From Deinococcus arcticus (GTDB lineage Bacteria; Deinococcota; Deinococci; Deinococcales; Deinococcaceae): a DNA stretch of 64,000 nt. Both the position numbers and the translations under genes were made by a program. Shown here in pieces: positions 53,534-63,017 of the stretch. Where the stretch lies: assembly GCF_003028415.1 (NCBI RefSeq), contig NZ_PYSV01000001.1, positions 124,001 through 188,000 on the forward strand. The letters run 5' to 3'. The stretch's first letter is position 1. Each line of letters begins with the position of its first letter. A model generated the notes under the pieces. That model was not told the origin of the DNA. It was given only the letters and a program-made list of their open reading frames with translations, and did not search any database.

Positions 53534-53554
53534 GTCCCACGCACCACTGCCCAC

Positions 53555-54667
53555 TTACCCCCGCCCCCTCACCTCGAACCCCGCCGCGCCCAGAATCCCC
53601 GCCGCGTGCGTCACGTCATCGGGGCTTTCCAGGCCCAGGCGAATGGCGCCGCCGTCCTCGCGAATGGCCAGCACCTCAATGTCTTTAATGTTCACGCCTG
53701 CTGCGCCCAGCGCCTGCGTGACAGCTCCAATCTGGTTGGGCCGGTCTGGCACCGCCACCACGAGGTCGTGGCGCTGGGGCAGCAGGCTGCGGCGCACCAC
53801 GGGGAGGCTGTCGCGGGTGCGCTTGCCCTCGTGGGCGGCAGCCAGCAGTTCCTCGGGTTCGTCCAGGTCGGCTTCTAAGCGCTCCAGCTGACGGCGAAAG
53901 CGGCCCAGGGCGTCCTTTAAGGCCGCGCGGTTTTCCACCACCATGTCGCGGCTCATGCGGGGGTCGCCACTGGCCACGCGGGTCAGGTCGCGGAAGCCTC
54001 CGGCGGCCAGCAGGCTCAGGCGTTCGTCGCGCGCCACCATATGGGTCAGGGCCAGACTGGCCAGGTACGGCAGGTGGCTGATGGTCGCCACCAGCGCGTC
54101 GTGGGCCTCGGGTGGCATCACCACGGGCGCGGCGCCCAGTTCCTCGACCAGCGTGCGGGCGCGACTCAGGGCCGTCAGGGGGGTGTGGTCAGTCGGCGTC
54201 AGCACCCACACGGCATTTTCCAGCAGGGCGGCGCGGGCGTGCGTCACCCCGCCGCGTTCGCTGCCCGCCATCGGGTGCCCGGCCACAAAGCTCCGCACCC
54301 CCAGCCGCTCCATTTCAGCCGCAATGCCGGCCTTCACGCTGCCCACGTCGGTCACCAGCGCCGCCGGGTTCAGGTACGGGGCCAGTTCGGCGGCCAGGGG
54401 CGCCAGGGCGCGCATGGGAGCGGCCAGCACCACCAGGTCAGCGGCGCGCAGCCACTCACCGGCCCCGGCGCGCACCTCGTCCACCACGCCCAGTGCCTCG
54501 GCCTCGCGCAACACGTCCATGCTGGCGTCCAGGCCAATCACCCGCCGGGCCAGCAGGCGCTGGCGCAGCCCCAGGGCCACGCTGCCGCCAATCAGGCCCA
54601 CGCCGGCCACCACGGCAGTGTCGAACAGGGGCAGGGAGGGCGCGGCGCGGTCTGGGCGGGCGGTCAT
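53555..54667 (-). CDS. tyrA: Prephenate dehydrogenase with ACT domain
   Basis: A 370-aa enzyme that oxidises prephenate to 4-hydroxyphenylpyruvate in tyrosine synthesis. The NAD(P) fold VAGVGLIGGSVALGLRQ opens it; VAGHPMAGSERGG holds the catalytic-site segment. A C-terminal ACT domain (LVVAVPDRPNQIGAVTQAL) probably binds tyrosine for feedback. TAGCCT 7 nt before the ATG suggests a leaderless mRNA. Divergent from the TSUP gene. Confidence 0.95.
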   Translation of the reverse strand: MTARPDRAAPSLPLFDTAVVAGVGLIGGSVALGLRQRLLARRVIGLDASMDVLREAEALGVVDEVRAGAGEWLRAADLVVLAAPMRALAPLAAELAPYLNPAALVTDVGSVKAGIAAEMERLGVRSFVAGHPMAGSERGGVTHARAALLENAVWVLTPTDHTPLTALSRARTLVEELGAAPVVMPPEAHDALVATISHLPYLASLALTHMVARDERLSLLAAGGFRDLTRVASGDPRMSRDMVVENRAALKDALGRFRRQLERLEADLDEPEELLAAAHEGKRTRDSLPVVRRSLLPQRHDLVVAVPDRPNQIGAVTQALGAAGVNIKDIEVLAIREDGGAIRLGLESPDDVTHAAGILGAAGFEVRGRG

Positions 54668-54674
54668 GGGGGCG

Positions 54675-54680
54675 AGGCTA
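54675..54680 (-). promoter_or_regulatory. -10 box TAGCCT for tyrA
   Basis: TANNNT box 7 nt upstream of the ATG at 54667. Confidence 0.6.
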
Positions 54681-54743
54681 GCATGGTCCCTGGCTGTTAG
54701 ACGGGCCCCCCATGCAGACCGGGAACCGTGCAGTCAGGCGCGC

Positions 54744-54749
54744 TACAGT
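54744..54749 (+). promoter_or_regulatory. -10 box TACAGT for the TSUP gene
   Basis: TANNNT box 7 nt before the GTG at 54757. It decides that start over the ATG at 54712. Confidence 0.6.
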
Positions 54750-54756
54750 GCCGGGC

Positions 54757-55509
54757 GTGCCCGGTCCCGAAGTGCTGCTGTACGGCCTGCCCCTCGCTTT
54801 TCTTGCCGGTTTTCTGGATGCGGTGGCGGGCGGCGGCGGCACCATCACGCTGCCAACCCTGTTTTTAATGGGCCTGAGCCCCGCGCAGGTGGTCGCCACC
54901 AACAAGCTGCTGGCCATCTTCGGGTCTGGCAGCGCCACGTGGCAGTACTGGCGGGGCGGGCATGTGGAGCGGCCCCTGGTGCTGCGCCTGATTCCGCTGG
55001 CATTGACAGGCAGCGCGCTGGGCGCTTTTCTGGTGCGTTTCGTGGACCCGGCGGTGTTCCGCACGCTGGTGGGCGTGGTCATTCTGGCGGTGGGCGCCCT
55101 GGTGCTGGTCAACAAACGCTTTGGCCTGGAAGACCGCTACCCCGGCCTGACCACCCGCACCCTGGCCCTGACCCTGCCCGGCACCCTGGTGATTGGCCTG
55201 TACGACGGCTTTCTGGGGCCCGGCACCGGCACCTTTGCCATGTTCCTATTCTCGCTGGCGGGCTTTAACCTCGTGCGCTCCAGCGGCAACGCGCGCACGC
55301 TGAACTTCGCCACCAACCTGGGGGCGTTTTTTCTGTTTCTGGTGGGCGGCCAGATGGTCTGGTGGCTGGGCCTTTCGATGGGCGCCGCCAACGCCCTGGG
55401 CGCCTTTGTGGGCGCGCGCATGGCCATGCTGCGCGGCAGCGCTTTTGTGAAATGGGTGTACGGCGTGATTGTGCTGCTGGTGTCGGCCCGGTTGTTTCTG
55501 GGGGGATAG
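54757..55509 (+). CDS. TSUP (TauE/SafE) family membrane exporter
   Basis: A 250-aa protein with about seven hydrophobic helices. The family motif [20 protein letters not shown] is in the first helix, and its repeat-like partner [19 protein letters not shown] is in the second half. Members move sulfite, sulfoacetate or other small organosulfur anions. GTG start chosen from the promoter spacing. Single gene, though msrA follows 64 bp downstream on the same strand, which gives the pair a sulfur theme. Confidence 0.9.
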   Translation: MPGPEVLLYGLPLAFLAGFLDAVAGGGGTITLPTLFLMGLSPAQVVATNKLLAIFGSGSATWQYWRGGHVERPLVLRLIPLALTGSALGAFLVRFVDPAVFRTLVGVVILAVGALVLVNKRFGLEDRYPGLTTRTLALTLPGTLVIGLYDGFLGPGTGTFAMFLFSLAGFNLVRSSGNARTLNFATNLGAFFLFLVGGQMVWWLGLSMGAANALGAFVGARMAMLRGSAFVKWVYGVIVLLVSARLFLGG

Positions 55510-55573
55510 GGGGCAGTGCCACGCGGACCTTCAACCGTGCGCCCGCGCCCCGTCTTGTCCGAGGCCGCGCGCC

Positions 55574-56137
55574 ATGATGCACGCTATGACCCACACTGCC
55601 CCCCAACTGCAACAGGCCATCTTCGCTGGCGGGTGCTTCTGGTGCACCGAAGCGGTGCTCAAAGACGTGCGCGGCGTGCAGAAGGTGGAAAGTGGCTACA
55701 TTGGCGGCCATACGCCCAAGCCCGATTACCGCAGCGTGTGCAGCGGCCAGACCGGGCACGCCGAGGCGGTCCGGGTCACCTTCGACCCGGCGCAGGTGGC
55801 CTTCAAGGATCTGCTGGGCCTGTTTTTCGCCACCCATGACCCCACCACCCTCAACCGCCAGGGCGCGGATGTGGGCACCCAGTACCGCAGCGCCGTCTTT
55901 CCCCTGACGCCCGAACAGGAGGCCCAGACGCGCGAGGTTATGGCCGACCTGACCCGCCAGGAGGTGTTCGGCCGCCCCATCGTCACGACCATCGAGCCGG
56001 CCAGCACCTTTCACGTGGCCGAGGCCTATCACCAGGACTATTACGCCAACAATCCGCGCCAGCCCTACTGCGTGGCCGTGATTGCCCCCAAGGTGGCCAA
56101 GCTGCGCCAGCACTACGCTGAGCGGCTCAGGGGCTGA
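55574..56137 (+). CDS. msrA: Peptide-methionine (S)-S-oxide reductase
   Basis: A 187-aa enzyme that repairs S-sulfoxides of methionine in oxidised proteins. The catalytic motif [18 protein letters not shown] holds the reactive Cys. Downstream family stretches are [25 protein letters not shown] (Cys) and [19 protein letters not shown]. Starts at 55574, 55577 and 55586 are all possible; GAGG lies 9 nt before the first. No MsrB partner is in the window. Confidence 0.95.
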   Translation: MMHAMTHTAPQLQQAIFAGGCFWCTEAVLKDVRGVQKVESGYIGGHTPKPDYRSVCSGQTGHAEAVRVTFDPAQVAFKDLLGLFFATHDPTTLNRQGADVGTQYRSAVFPLTPEQEAQTREVMADLTRQEVFGRPIVTTIEPASTFHVAEAYHQDYYANNPRQPYCVAVIAPKVAKLRQHYAERLRG

Positions 56138-56165
56138 GCGCCACCACCGCCACCACCGTCCGTCG

Positions 56166-56828
56166 TCAGCCCAGCTTGCTCAGGCGGCCTTCCAGGTCAC
56201 GGCGGGTGCGCTGGGCCAGGGGAAAGGCCAGCCACGCCTGCAGGCTGTCGCGGGTCAGGTCCGGCTCGCCCACGTACGCGTCGAACAGCTCGCCCAGGGT
56301 GGGGGCCGCCGGGTCGCCGGGGGTAAAGCTCACCGGGTCGCCTGCCCCCACGGTGCCCTCCTGCAGCACCCGCAGGTACAGGCCCGGGCGGCGCATGCGG
56401 GCAAAGCGTTTCACAAAGGACCCCTCGCGCACATGGGCCGCCAGCGTGCCGCAGGGAATGCGCGGCGCGGTCACTTCCAGGACCACCTCGCCGGCTGCGC
56501 CGTGAACCGTCAGGCGGTCCCCCACCCGCACCTCCGCCGAGGACAGCCCGCTGATGGTCAGGTTCTCTCCGAACAGCCCCGGGCGCGCGGGGGCGGCCAG
56601 TTCGGCGGCCCAGGCCGCGTAATCGGGCATGGTGTACGCATACACCGCCTGGTCGGGGCCGCCGTGGTGCTTGCGGTTAAGGACATGGTCGCCGTCCAGC
56701 CCGGCGCGCGTGACCTGCACGTGGCCCGGCAGGGGGTGCTTGTCAATGCCCGTGACGGTGGTGCGCCCACCCACCTTCAGCGCGGTGGGCTGACCGACGC
56801 ACACCGCCGTGACCCTGAGTTCGTTCAT
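56166..56828 (-). CDS. MOSC-domain protein (YiiM-like)
   Basis: A 220-aa protein. The MOSC core includes [20 protein letters not shown] and the conserved Cys in [14 protein letters not shown], which in this family handles sulfur for molybdenum cofactor or acts on N-hydroxylated substrates. The C-terminal 3-alpha region is typical of YiiM. ATG at 56828 with TACGCT 7 nt upstream. Confidence 0.93.
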   Translation of the reverse strand: MNELRVTAVCVGQPTALKVGGRTTVTGIDKHPLPGHVQVTRAGLDGDHVLNRKHHGGPDQAVYAYTMPDYAAWAAELAAPARPGLFGENLTISGLSSAEVRVGDRLTVHGAAGEVVLEVTAPRIPCGTLAAHVREGSFVKRFARMRRPGLYLRVLQEGTVGAGDPVSFTPGDPAAPTLGELFDAYVGEPDLTRDSLQAWLAFPLAQRTRRDLEGRLSKLG

Positions 56829-56835
56829 GCACCCC

Positions 56836-56841
56836 AGCGTA
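56836..56841 (-). promoter_or_regulatory. -10 box TACGCT for the MOSC gene
   Basis: TANNNT box 7 nt upstream of the ATG at 56828. Confidence 0.55.
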
Positions 56842-56935
56842 GCAAAGGCGCCCCGCCTCCCCCTCCCCGGCGCCGGGCGCGCAGCGTGACCCCCGTCCTG
56901 GCTGCCCGGGGGCCCGCTGTGCTGAAATACCGGGT

Positions 56936-57370
56936 GTGAGCAAGCCTGCCCGCCCCCTCCCCGCCGACCCCCAGCCGCTGGGCCCGGAGCAGTTGGCCCA
57001 GGGCCGCAGCCTGACCCTGGCCACCCTGTGGGCGCTGTTCCTGCTGAGCGTGCTGCCGTCGGTCGCGGGGCTGGTGCAGGGGCAGACCGGGGACCTGCTG
57101 CGGCAGGCGCTGTACGCCGGGGCCACCGCCTTCTTGCTGGGCATGGTCTGGCGCGGCAGCGTGTGGGCGTGGCGGCTGACGGTGTCGTTTGGCATGCTGG
57201 CCGGGCTGCTGGTCTTTGTGGTGGGCATGCTGGCGGGCGGGTCATCCTGGCGCGGCTGGGTGGTGAGTGTGGCGGGCCTGGGCTACCTGGTGCTGGCCAC
57301 GGCGCTGGTGGGCACGCCCAGCATCCGCGCGTTTCTGGATCGCCGCTGGGCGGCGCGCAGGCCGGTATGA
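56936..57370 (+). CDS. Four-helix membrane protein, unknown function
   Basis: A 144-aa protein. A polar N-terminus is followed by four hydrophobic helices, and it ends with RRWAARRPV. The GTG at 56936 is the earliest in-frame start that keeps helix one. The stop overlaps the RNHCP start (ATGA), so they are coupled, but no functional link is known. Confidence 0.7.
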   Translation: MSKPARPLPADPQPLGPEQLAQGRSLTLATLWALFLLSVLPSVAGLVQGQTGDLLRQALYAGATAFLLGMVWRGSVWAWRLTVSFGMLAGLLVFVVGMLAGGSSWRGWVVSVAGLGYLVLATALVGTPSIRAFLDRRWAARRPV

Positions 57371-57714
57371 GCAGTGAGCGGCGCTTTACGGTGCAGGGCA
57401 CGAACAACGCCTTTACCTGCGGCCACTGCGGGGCCTCAGTGCAGCCGCTGCAAAACGGCAGCGTGCGCAACCACTGCCCCCAGTGCCTGCACAGCAAGCA
57501 CGTGGACGTGCTGCCCGGCGACCGCGCCTGCGACTGCCACGGCCTGATGCGCCCGGTGGGCGTGGAGCAGAGCGGCAAGAAGGGCTGGGTGCTGCTGCAC
57601 CGCTGCCAGACCTGCGGCTTCCAGGGCCGCAACCGCGCCGCCCTGGATGACCCCGCGCAGCCTGACAGCTGGGAAGCGATTGTGGCGCTCAGTGCGCGGA
57701 GCGGGGGGCTATAG
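57367..57714 (+). CDS. RNHCP-domain zinc-ribbon protein
   Basis: A 115-aa protein. [10 protein letters not shown], the name-giving [21 protein letters not shown] and [11 protein letters not shown] supply several Cys pairs for zinc binding. Role unknown; the domain may bind nucleic acid. Full length for the family. Coupled to the membrane-protein gene by a 4-bp overlap. Confidence 0.93.
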   Translation: MSSERRFTVQGTNNAFTCGHCGASVQPLQNGSVRNHCPQCLHSKHVDVLPGDRACDCHGLMRPVGVEQSGKKGWVLLHRCQTCGFQGRNRAALDDPAQPDSWEAIVALSARSGGL

Positions 57715-57733
57715 GGGCCAGCGGCCGGAGACG

Positions 57734-57764
57734 AAAAGCCCCCGCCGTGTCGGGCCAGGGGCTT
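57734..57764 (-). terminator. Terminator of the tRNA-Leu gene
   Basis: On the minus strand AAGCCCC and GGGGCTT arms are followed by TTTT, just past the tRNA 3' end. Confidence 0.7.
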
Positions 57765-57771
57765 GTCTTTT

Positions 57772-57854
<83 letters not shown>

Positions 57855-57902
57855 CTGCGCGTTGGGGGCGAGGGGAATCCTAGCGCCCCTGCCCCCACGG
57901 GG

Positions 57903-59162
57903 TCAAACGTCGCTGGGCTCTGGCCGGGCGCCAATACGCGCCCCCAGGTCCCGGCGCAACTGGGCGCCCGGAAAGTCCACGCGCTCCGCCAGGGCGTACG
58001 CACGGCCCAGCGCCTCGTTCAGGGTGGGGGCGGTGGCGGTCACCGCCAGCACCCGGCCCCCGTGGCTGCGCAACTGGCCGGCGTCCTCGCGCGTGCCCGC
58101 GTGGTAAATCACCTCGCCCGCCTGGGTGGGCGGCAGGATCAGGGGAATGCCGCGTTCGGGCTCGCCAGGGTAGCCGGGGGCCGCCAGAATCACCACAGCG
58201 CTCGCCGCCGCCCGGAAGCGCACGGTGCTGGGGTCCAGCTGCCCCCGCGCCGCGTCCAGGGCGTGCTGCGCGAGGTCGCTCTCCAGCAGGGGCAGCACCG
58301 CCTCGGCCTCGGGGTCGCCAAAGCGGGCATTGAATTCCACCACCTTCGGCCCCGACGGCGTGAGCATCAGCCCGGCATACAGCACGCCGCAAAAGGGGTG
58401 CCCCTCGGCCGCCATGCCGCGCAGGGTGGGCTCAATGATGGTTTGCCGGATCACCGCCATCGTTGCGTCGTCCACCGGGAAGGGGCAGATCACGCCCATG
58501 CCGCCCGTCATGGGACCGGTGTCGCCCTCAGAGATGGTCTTGTGGTCCTGGCTGGGGGGCGTCAGGGCAAAGCGCTCGCCGTCAGTCAGCGCCAGGATGG
58601 TCACCTCCTGGCCGGTCATGAAGTCCTCGATGACCGCCTGGGCGTCCGGCGCCGTGAAAATCTCACGCAGGGCCGCCTCGGCCTCGGCCACGGACGCGGC
58701 GATGGTCACGCCCTTGCCGGCCTTCAGGCCCGCGTCCTTGACCACGATGGGGAGGGTGGTGGCCCCCCCGGCGAGGTGCGCCAGGGCCTCGTCCAGCGCG
58801 GTGAAGCTGCGGTGCGCCGCTGTGGGAATGCCGTGGCGGGCCATGAAGGCTTTGCTCCAGGCCTTGTCTCCCTCCAGGCGGCTGGCGGCCTGAACAGGCC
58901 CGAAGGCCGGCACCTCCAGCGCCGCGCAGGCGTCCACCACGCCAGCAGCGAGGTAGGCTTCTGGCCCCACGATCACCACATCGGTCCCCTCATCCCTGGC
59001 CAGCTGTGCGAGGCTGGCGGCGTCCTGGGGACTGTTCAGCACCCGGGCCATGGCGGCAATCCCCGGGTTGCCCGGGGTGCACAGCACCTCGTGTCCGGCC
59101 CGCACGCAGGCATGCACGATGGCGTGGTCGCGGCCACCGCCACCAATCACCAGCACCTTCAT
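57903..59162 (-). CDS. purD: Phosphoribosylamine--glycine ligase
   Basis: A 419-aa ATP-grasp enzyme, second step of purine synthesis: joins phosphoribosylamine and glycine with ATP. The N-terminal segment MKVLVIGGGGRDHAIVHACV and later HKTISEGDTGPMTGGMG and VVEFNARFGDPEAEAVLPLL are signatures. It overlaps the upstream MBL-hydrolase gene by 4 bp, so it is last in that transcript. Confidence 0.97.
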   Translation of the reverse strand: MKVLVIGGGGRDHAIVHACVRAGHEVLCTPGNPGIAAMARVLNSPQDAASLAQLARDEGTDVVIVGPEAYLAAGVVDACAALEVPAFGPVQAASRLEGDKAWSKAFMARHGIPTAAHRSFTALDEALAHLAGGATTLPIVVKDAGLKAGKGVTIAASVAEAEAALREIFTAPDAQAVIEDFMTGQEVTILALTDGERFALTPPSQDHKTISEGDTGPMTGGMGVICPFPVDDATMAVIRQTIIEPTLRGMAAEGHPFCGVLYAGLMLTPSGPKVVEFNARFGDPEAEAVLPLLESDLAQHALDAARGQLDPSTVRFRAAASAVVILAAPGYPGEPERGIPLILPPTQAGEVIYHAGTREDAGQLRSHGGRVLAVTATAPTLNEALGRAYALAERVDFPGAQLRRDLGARIGARPEPSDV

Positions 59163-60070
59163 GCCTGGGCCCCGGCGCGTGCTGCGCGGCGCTGCCAGTA
59201 CCGGGCCAGCCCCTGCACACTCATCCAGGGCGGGCAGGCGAAGTCAAAGCGGGCGGGCAGCTCGGGGTGCTCGGCGCGCAGCTCTTCCATCAGGGCCAGG
59301 GTGAAGTTGGCGGTGACGCGCTCCAGGTCGTCGCCAGCGGCCAGTCCGGTGCGCACCCGTTCGGCGTCGGCGGCCAGAGTGCGGCGCAGGCCAGCCCAGT
59401 GCTCGGGGGTATTGCGGTAGGTGCCGAAATGTGCCAGGTGCAGCCAGGCGGCGTCGGTGCCTTCCAGCAGCGCCAGACTGGTCTGCCACGCGTCCAGGTC
59501 AATGTCGGGCGGTGGCGTGGGCGCCCGTGGGGTCTGGGCGGCCAGCAGGCGAATCCCGCCCACATCGCCGGTAAACAGGTCGTCGCCCACGTGGTAGGCC
59601 AGATGGTGTGAGGCGTGCCCCGGGGTGGCCAGTGCCCGCACCTCCAGCCGGCCCAGACGCAGCACTTCGCTCCCTGAAAGCGCCTGCAGGCGCTCCGGCG
59701 GCGCCGGCTGCATCGGGCCCCACAGGCGGTCCATCTGGTCACCGTAAATCTGCCCGGCACTGGCCAGCAGCCGGGCCGGGCGGGCCAGATGGGCCGCGCC
59801 CCGCTCGTGCACGTAGGCCCGCGCGGCCGGCACCTGGGCCAGCACGGTGCCGGCGGCCCCCACATGGTCAAAATGCACGTGCGTCAGCAGCAGGTGCCGC
59901 ACATCGGCCAGGCGAGCCCCCAGCCCCTCCAGGCCCAGCTGTAACTGGGCCAGCGTGCTGCCCGGCCCGGTGTCTATCAGGGCCAGACCGTCGCCAGTGT
60001 CCAGCACGAACACGCCGATCACCCCGGGCGTCTGCAGAAAATGCAGGTCCAGCAGCTGGGGGCGGCTCAC
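59159..60070 (-). CDS. MBL-fold metallo-hydrolase
   Basis: A 303-aa enzyme with the metal motif LLLTHVHFDHVGAAGT and later ALATPGHASHHLAYHV plus a terminal His in HLAHFGT, as in glyoxalase-II-like or lactonase-like members. Substrate unknown. The GTG at 60070 overlaps the preceding small gene as GTGA, and its end overlaps purD by 4 bp. Confidence 0.88.
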   Translation of the reverse strand: MSRPQLLDLHFLQTPGVIGVFVLDTGDGLALIDTGPGSTLAQLQLGLEGLGARLADVRHLLLTHVHFDHVGAAGTVLAQVPAARAYVHERGAAHLARPARLLASAGQIYGDQMDRLWGPMQPAPPERLQALSGSEVLRLGRLEVRALATPGHASHHLAYHVGDDLFTGDVGGIRLLAAQTPRAPTPPPDIDLDAWQTSLALLEGTDAAWLHLAHFGTYRNTPEHWAGLRRTLAADAERVRTGLAAGDDLERVTANFTLALMEELRAEHPELPARFDFACPPWMSVQGLARYWQRRAARAGAQA

Positions 60071-60240
60071 GCGTTGCCCGTGAGGCGGGCCCCCAGCAGC
60101 GCGGCCGCCATGATGTACTGCACGCCCGCGATCAGGCGCAGCGTCAGCACGTTGCGCGCGGTTTTCAGCGGCCCCAGCGTCAGCGCCAGCACCCCCGTCG
60201 CGCTGAGGACAATCACGATGAACAGGATCCACAATGCCAT
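60067..60240 (-). CDS. Small two-helix membrane protein
   Basis: A 57-aa protein: MALWILFIVIVLSATGVLAL forms one helix, then a basic turn (GPLKTARN), then a second helix (AGVQYIMAAALLGA). I prefer the ATG at 60240, since TATGCT lies 7 nt upstream; ATGs at 60252 and 60267 are alternatives. First gene of the unit with the MBL hydrolase and purD. No family recognised. Confidence 0.65.
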   Translation of the reverse strand: MALWILFIVIVLSATGVLALTLGPLKTARNVLTLRLIAGVQYIMAAALLGARLTGNA

Positions 60241-60247
60241 GACTGCC

Positions 60248-60253
60248 AGCATA
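60248..60253 (-). promoter_or_regulatory. -10 box TATGCT for the small-membrane-protein/MBL/purD unit
   Basis: TANNNT box 7 nt upstream of the ATG at 60240. Confidence 0.6.
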
Positions 60254-60524
60254 GCGCCCCGGTGCACAGGGCTTTTTCGGCTGTGTGGAGTGGGGCCTGC
60301 GAAGAGCGGCGCGGTGGTGTGGCCAGCAGACGGGGGAGGGGCAGGTGAAACAGACGGACCGCGCCCAAGAGCCGTCTATCACGGCCGAGGTTAAGGGGCC
60401 CAGTTTCTCACTGGTGCCAACGAGGCGAAATCAGGCTGGCTGGATGGTCCCCCAGCTGCAGCGTGGGTCAAAGGCGTTAAAGCCGACTTGAGGCGATCCG
60501 AATGTGATGTGTGGGCGTGTGCAG

Positions 60525-60530
60525 TACCTT
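60525..60530 (+). promoter_or_regulatory. -10 box TACCTT for the peroxiredoxin gene
   Basis: TANNNT box 6 nt before the ATG at 60537. Confidence 0.6.
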
Positions 60531-60536
60531 TCGGGC

Positions 60537-61013
60537 ATGCCTCTGCACACCGGCGACCGCGTGCCCGACTTCACGGCCCAGCAGGACAGTGGCCGACCCT
60601 ACGCCCCGGCGCCCGGCCGCTGGCGCGTGCTGTTCTTCTTTCCGAAGACCGCCACCACCCATTGCCAGTTGCAGGCGCGGCGCTACCAGGCGCTCGCGGC
60701 CGAGTTCCAGGCGCATGGGGTGGACATTGTGGGCGTCAACGGTGATCCCAAGCAGGAACAGGCCAGATTCCGGGAACTGTGCAAGCTGGATTACCCGCTG
60801 CTGGATGACCGCAAACAGGAGATCACCACACTGTTTGGGGTGCTGGATGATCCCTGGCCGGATGAAGAGGTTCGCCGCCCCCGCCGGGAAACGTTCCTCG
60901 TGGCCCCAGACGGCATCATCACCGATCACTGGACCGAGGTGAATCCTGGCCAGGACGCAGAGACGGTGCTGGCCCGTGTGCGCGAACGGATGGAGGCAGA
61001 GCTGCAGGTGTAG
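60537..61013 (+). CDS. Peroxiredoxin, BCP/AhpC-TSA type
   Basis: A 158-aa thiol peroxidase that reduces hydrogen or organic peroxides. Motif FFFPKTATTHCQLQARRYQ holds the peroxidatic Cys in the TxxC position, followed by GVNGDPKQEQARFRELCKLD with a possible resolving Cys, and PRRETFLVAPDGII. Start at 60537 by domain fit and promoter spacing. Ends before a strong two-way terminator. Confidence 0.92.
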   Translation: MPLHTGDRVPDFTAQQDSGRPYAPAPGRWRVLFFFPKTATTHCQLQARRYQALAAEFQAHGVDIVGVNGDPKQEQARFRELCKLDYPLLDDRKQEITTLFGVLDDPWPDEEVRRPRRETFLVAPDGIITDHWTEVNPGQDAETVLARVRERMEAELQV

Positions 61014-61060
61014 GCGAGGCGCTCAGCGGGAGGTGGAAAAATCCCCGCTGGCTCAACGGA

Positions 61061-61091
61061 TCAGGCGCACCTTCACTGAAGGTGCGCCTGA
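61061..61091. terminator. Bidirectional terminator between peroxiredoxin and lipoprotein genes
   Basis: A perfect 14-bp stem TCAGGCGCACCTTC/GAAGGTGCGCCTGA with a 3-nt loop lies between convergent genes. Confidence 0.88.
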
Positions 61092-61106
61092 CTAAGTGCT
61101 TCAATC

Positions 61107-63017
61107 CTACGAGGCGTTGCGTTTCACGACAATCTCCGGGCCCTCGTAGTAGCGCGTAACGCCGGTCACGAGGTCCTCGACAATGAAGTCAATGCGGTAG
61201 ATCCCTTCAGCGGCGAAGCCCTGGGTCACCTGAAGGCTGGTTCCGGCAGGCAGAATCGGATCAACACGCTGGCGGCTGGGGATCAGCGAGCCACTGGTGT
61301 TGTCATAAGCCAGGGTGGCCACACGAACGGGATTGGCGGTCGTGCCAGGCACAATCCAGCGTGCCGAGACGATATTCAGTTCGCCTGGGCGGGTGTCGTA
61401 AACAATGTTGTCCACGATCGAGAGGGACGCCAGATTGGCAATCTCGCTGTCCGCCGCCGCGCGCGACACCCGGACGGGCATCTCCTGGATGTTGGTGTTG
61501 CCGTTTCCGTCAAAGGCCGTGACGCGCAGGGTGTAGTTCCCGTTCTGTACGAAAGGCTGCGCGTCCAATAGGGCGCCAATCTGGAATACTCGGTAGATAA
61601 TTCCAGGGACGTTAATGGGAATATTGAAGGTGTACGGCGCCGAGGGGCAGCTCTGGGTGGGCAGCGCCGTGGCCTGGTCGCAGGTGAAGTCCAGGCGCAT
61701 GCTGGTCACGACCTGATCGTCGCTGCCCTGCATCATGAGGGCAGAGTTGCGGGAAAGCACAGGGCGCGTTGGGTTGGTGTAGGGATCGGTGAAGTAGGCC
61801 GGCATCAGCACGTTCAGGGCAGGCGGCTTGGTGTCATTCACCTTGGTGTTGATGGGCGTCGTTGCCCCCAGAGACCGGGTGGTGCCATCCGCCAATCGCG
61901 CTTCAGCGGAGGCGGTAATGGTGTAGGCGTTGCTGGAGAACTCCGGGCCGATCAGGTCGATGGGAATGAAGGCCTCAAGAATGCCCTCGCTCACCCGGTT
62001 GGCTTTGCCGAACAGGGTTTTGACCACCTGACCACGGAAGTCGCGGACGTCCAGGCGAACGTCGTTGGTGCTGTTCAGGGCCGTCAGGGTAAAGGCCGTG
62101 GTGGACTGACGGAACTGGACACGAACGACACCGGGGCCCGTCAGGGTCGAGTTGGCGTCTGGACTCAGGATGGCCACCGTGGGCGCCGAGACATTCTGGA
62201 TCTGCACCGTCTGCGGCGCACTTTCGCCGCGCAGCCCGGAGTCGGTCAGTGCAATGGCCCGGAGAATCAGGGGGCCATCGGGATACTTGGAGGTGTCAAT
62301 ACTGAAGCTGGTCGTGGGATTTAAGCTCGTGAAGGTCGTGTTGTCTACGTTGCCCCGACTGTCACGCACCTCCAGCACCAAGCTCTTGACCTTACTGGTG
62401 ACGTCAAAATTGCCGGACACCGTCACGCTCAGGTTGCCACTGTAAGGCTGGCTGCCGGTGGTGTTGATGGTGAGCTGAGGTTTGGGCGCCGCCTCTGCAG
62501 GCTTGCCGCCTTCACCCCCACTCTGGGCTGCTGAGCTAAAAGTAAAGGGTAGGGCGTTCTGCGTGGCATTAAATTGCACGCTCACCGGCAGGTTGGCGGC
62601 GCTGGGATTGGCACTCAGCAGCTTGCTGAACAGTTCGGCGTCCGAGATGGCGCGGCTGGCCGTGCGGTCGGCAAACGTGGTGTTGGCGTCGTTAAAGGGA
62701 CACGACGCGCTGGGGTTGGTGGCCGAGGCCGGGCAACTCAGGCCAGCGGGCAGCGTGAAAGCGGCAATGCTCACCGTCTCTGTCCTGGCTGCGTTTGACG
62801 TGGGGTCCGTCCAGGTCAGCGTGGCGGAGTTGATGGTGACTTCGCGTGCCCCGGCCTTGTTGGTGAAGGTATAGGTCGTGCTGCCCGTCAGCTGGCTGTT
62901 GGCCGCGCTGACCGTGGTCTTGCTGGACGAGACGGTGACAGAACCACTGCCAGGCGCAGAAGAGGGATTACACGACGCAATAAGCAGGGGCAGGGTTAGA
63001 AGGGCGGCTTTCTTCAT
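61107..63017 (-). CDS. Large Ig-like-repeat lipoprotein
   Basis: A 636-aa protein with signal peptide and lipobox LLIASC (Cys16). The mature part is Thr/Ser/Asn-rich with repeated beta-sandwich-like units (SAPTVAILSPDANSTLTGPG, TKPPALNVLMPAYF, NYTLRVTAFDGNGN), like Ig or cadherin-type surface modules. Probably a surface adhesin or S-layer-associated protein. GGAGG precedes the ATG at 63017. It overlaps the end of rex by 4 bp, so it is cotranscribed with a redox regulator. Its base composition is lower in GC than its neighbours. Confidence 0.82.
   Translation of the reverse strand: MKKAALLTLPLLIASCNPSSAPGSGSVTVSSSKTTVSAANSQLTGSTTYTFTNKAGAREVTINSATLTWTDPTSNAARTETVSIAAFTLPAGLSCPASATNPSASCPFNDANTTFADRTASRAISDAELFSKLLSANPSAANLPVSVQFNATQNALPFTFSSAAQSGGEGGKPAEAAPKPQLTINTTGSQPYSGNLSVTVSGNFDVTSKVKSLVLEVRDSRGNVDNTTFTSLNPTTSFSIDTSKYPDGPLILRAIALTDSGLRGESAPQTVQIQNVSAPTVAILSPDANSTLTGPGVVRVQFRQSTTAFTLTALNSTNDVRLDVRDFRGQVVKTLFGKANRVSEGILEAFIPIDLIGPEFSSNAYTITASAEARLADGTTRSLGATTPINTKVNDTKPPALNVLMPAYFTDPYTNPTRPVLSRNSALMMQGSDDQVVTSMRLDFTCDQATALPTQSCPSAPYTFNIPINVPGIIYRVFQIGALLDAQPFVQNGNYTLRVTAFDGNGNTNIQEMPVRVSRAAADSEIANLASLSIVDNIVYDTRPGELNIVSARWIVPGTTANPVRVATLAYDNTSGSLIPSRQRVDPILPAGTSLQVTQGFAAEGIYRIDFIVEDLVTGVTRYYEGPEIVVKRNAS

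Noticed and set aside
60268..60536. 269-bp gap before the peroxiredoxin gene as a structured RNA
   Set aside because: No convincing long stem or conserved riboswitch motif could be found by eye; only the promoter is supported.
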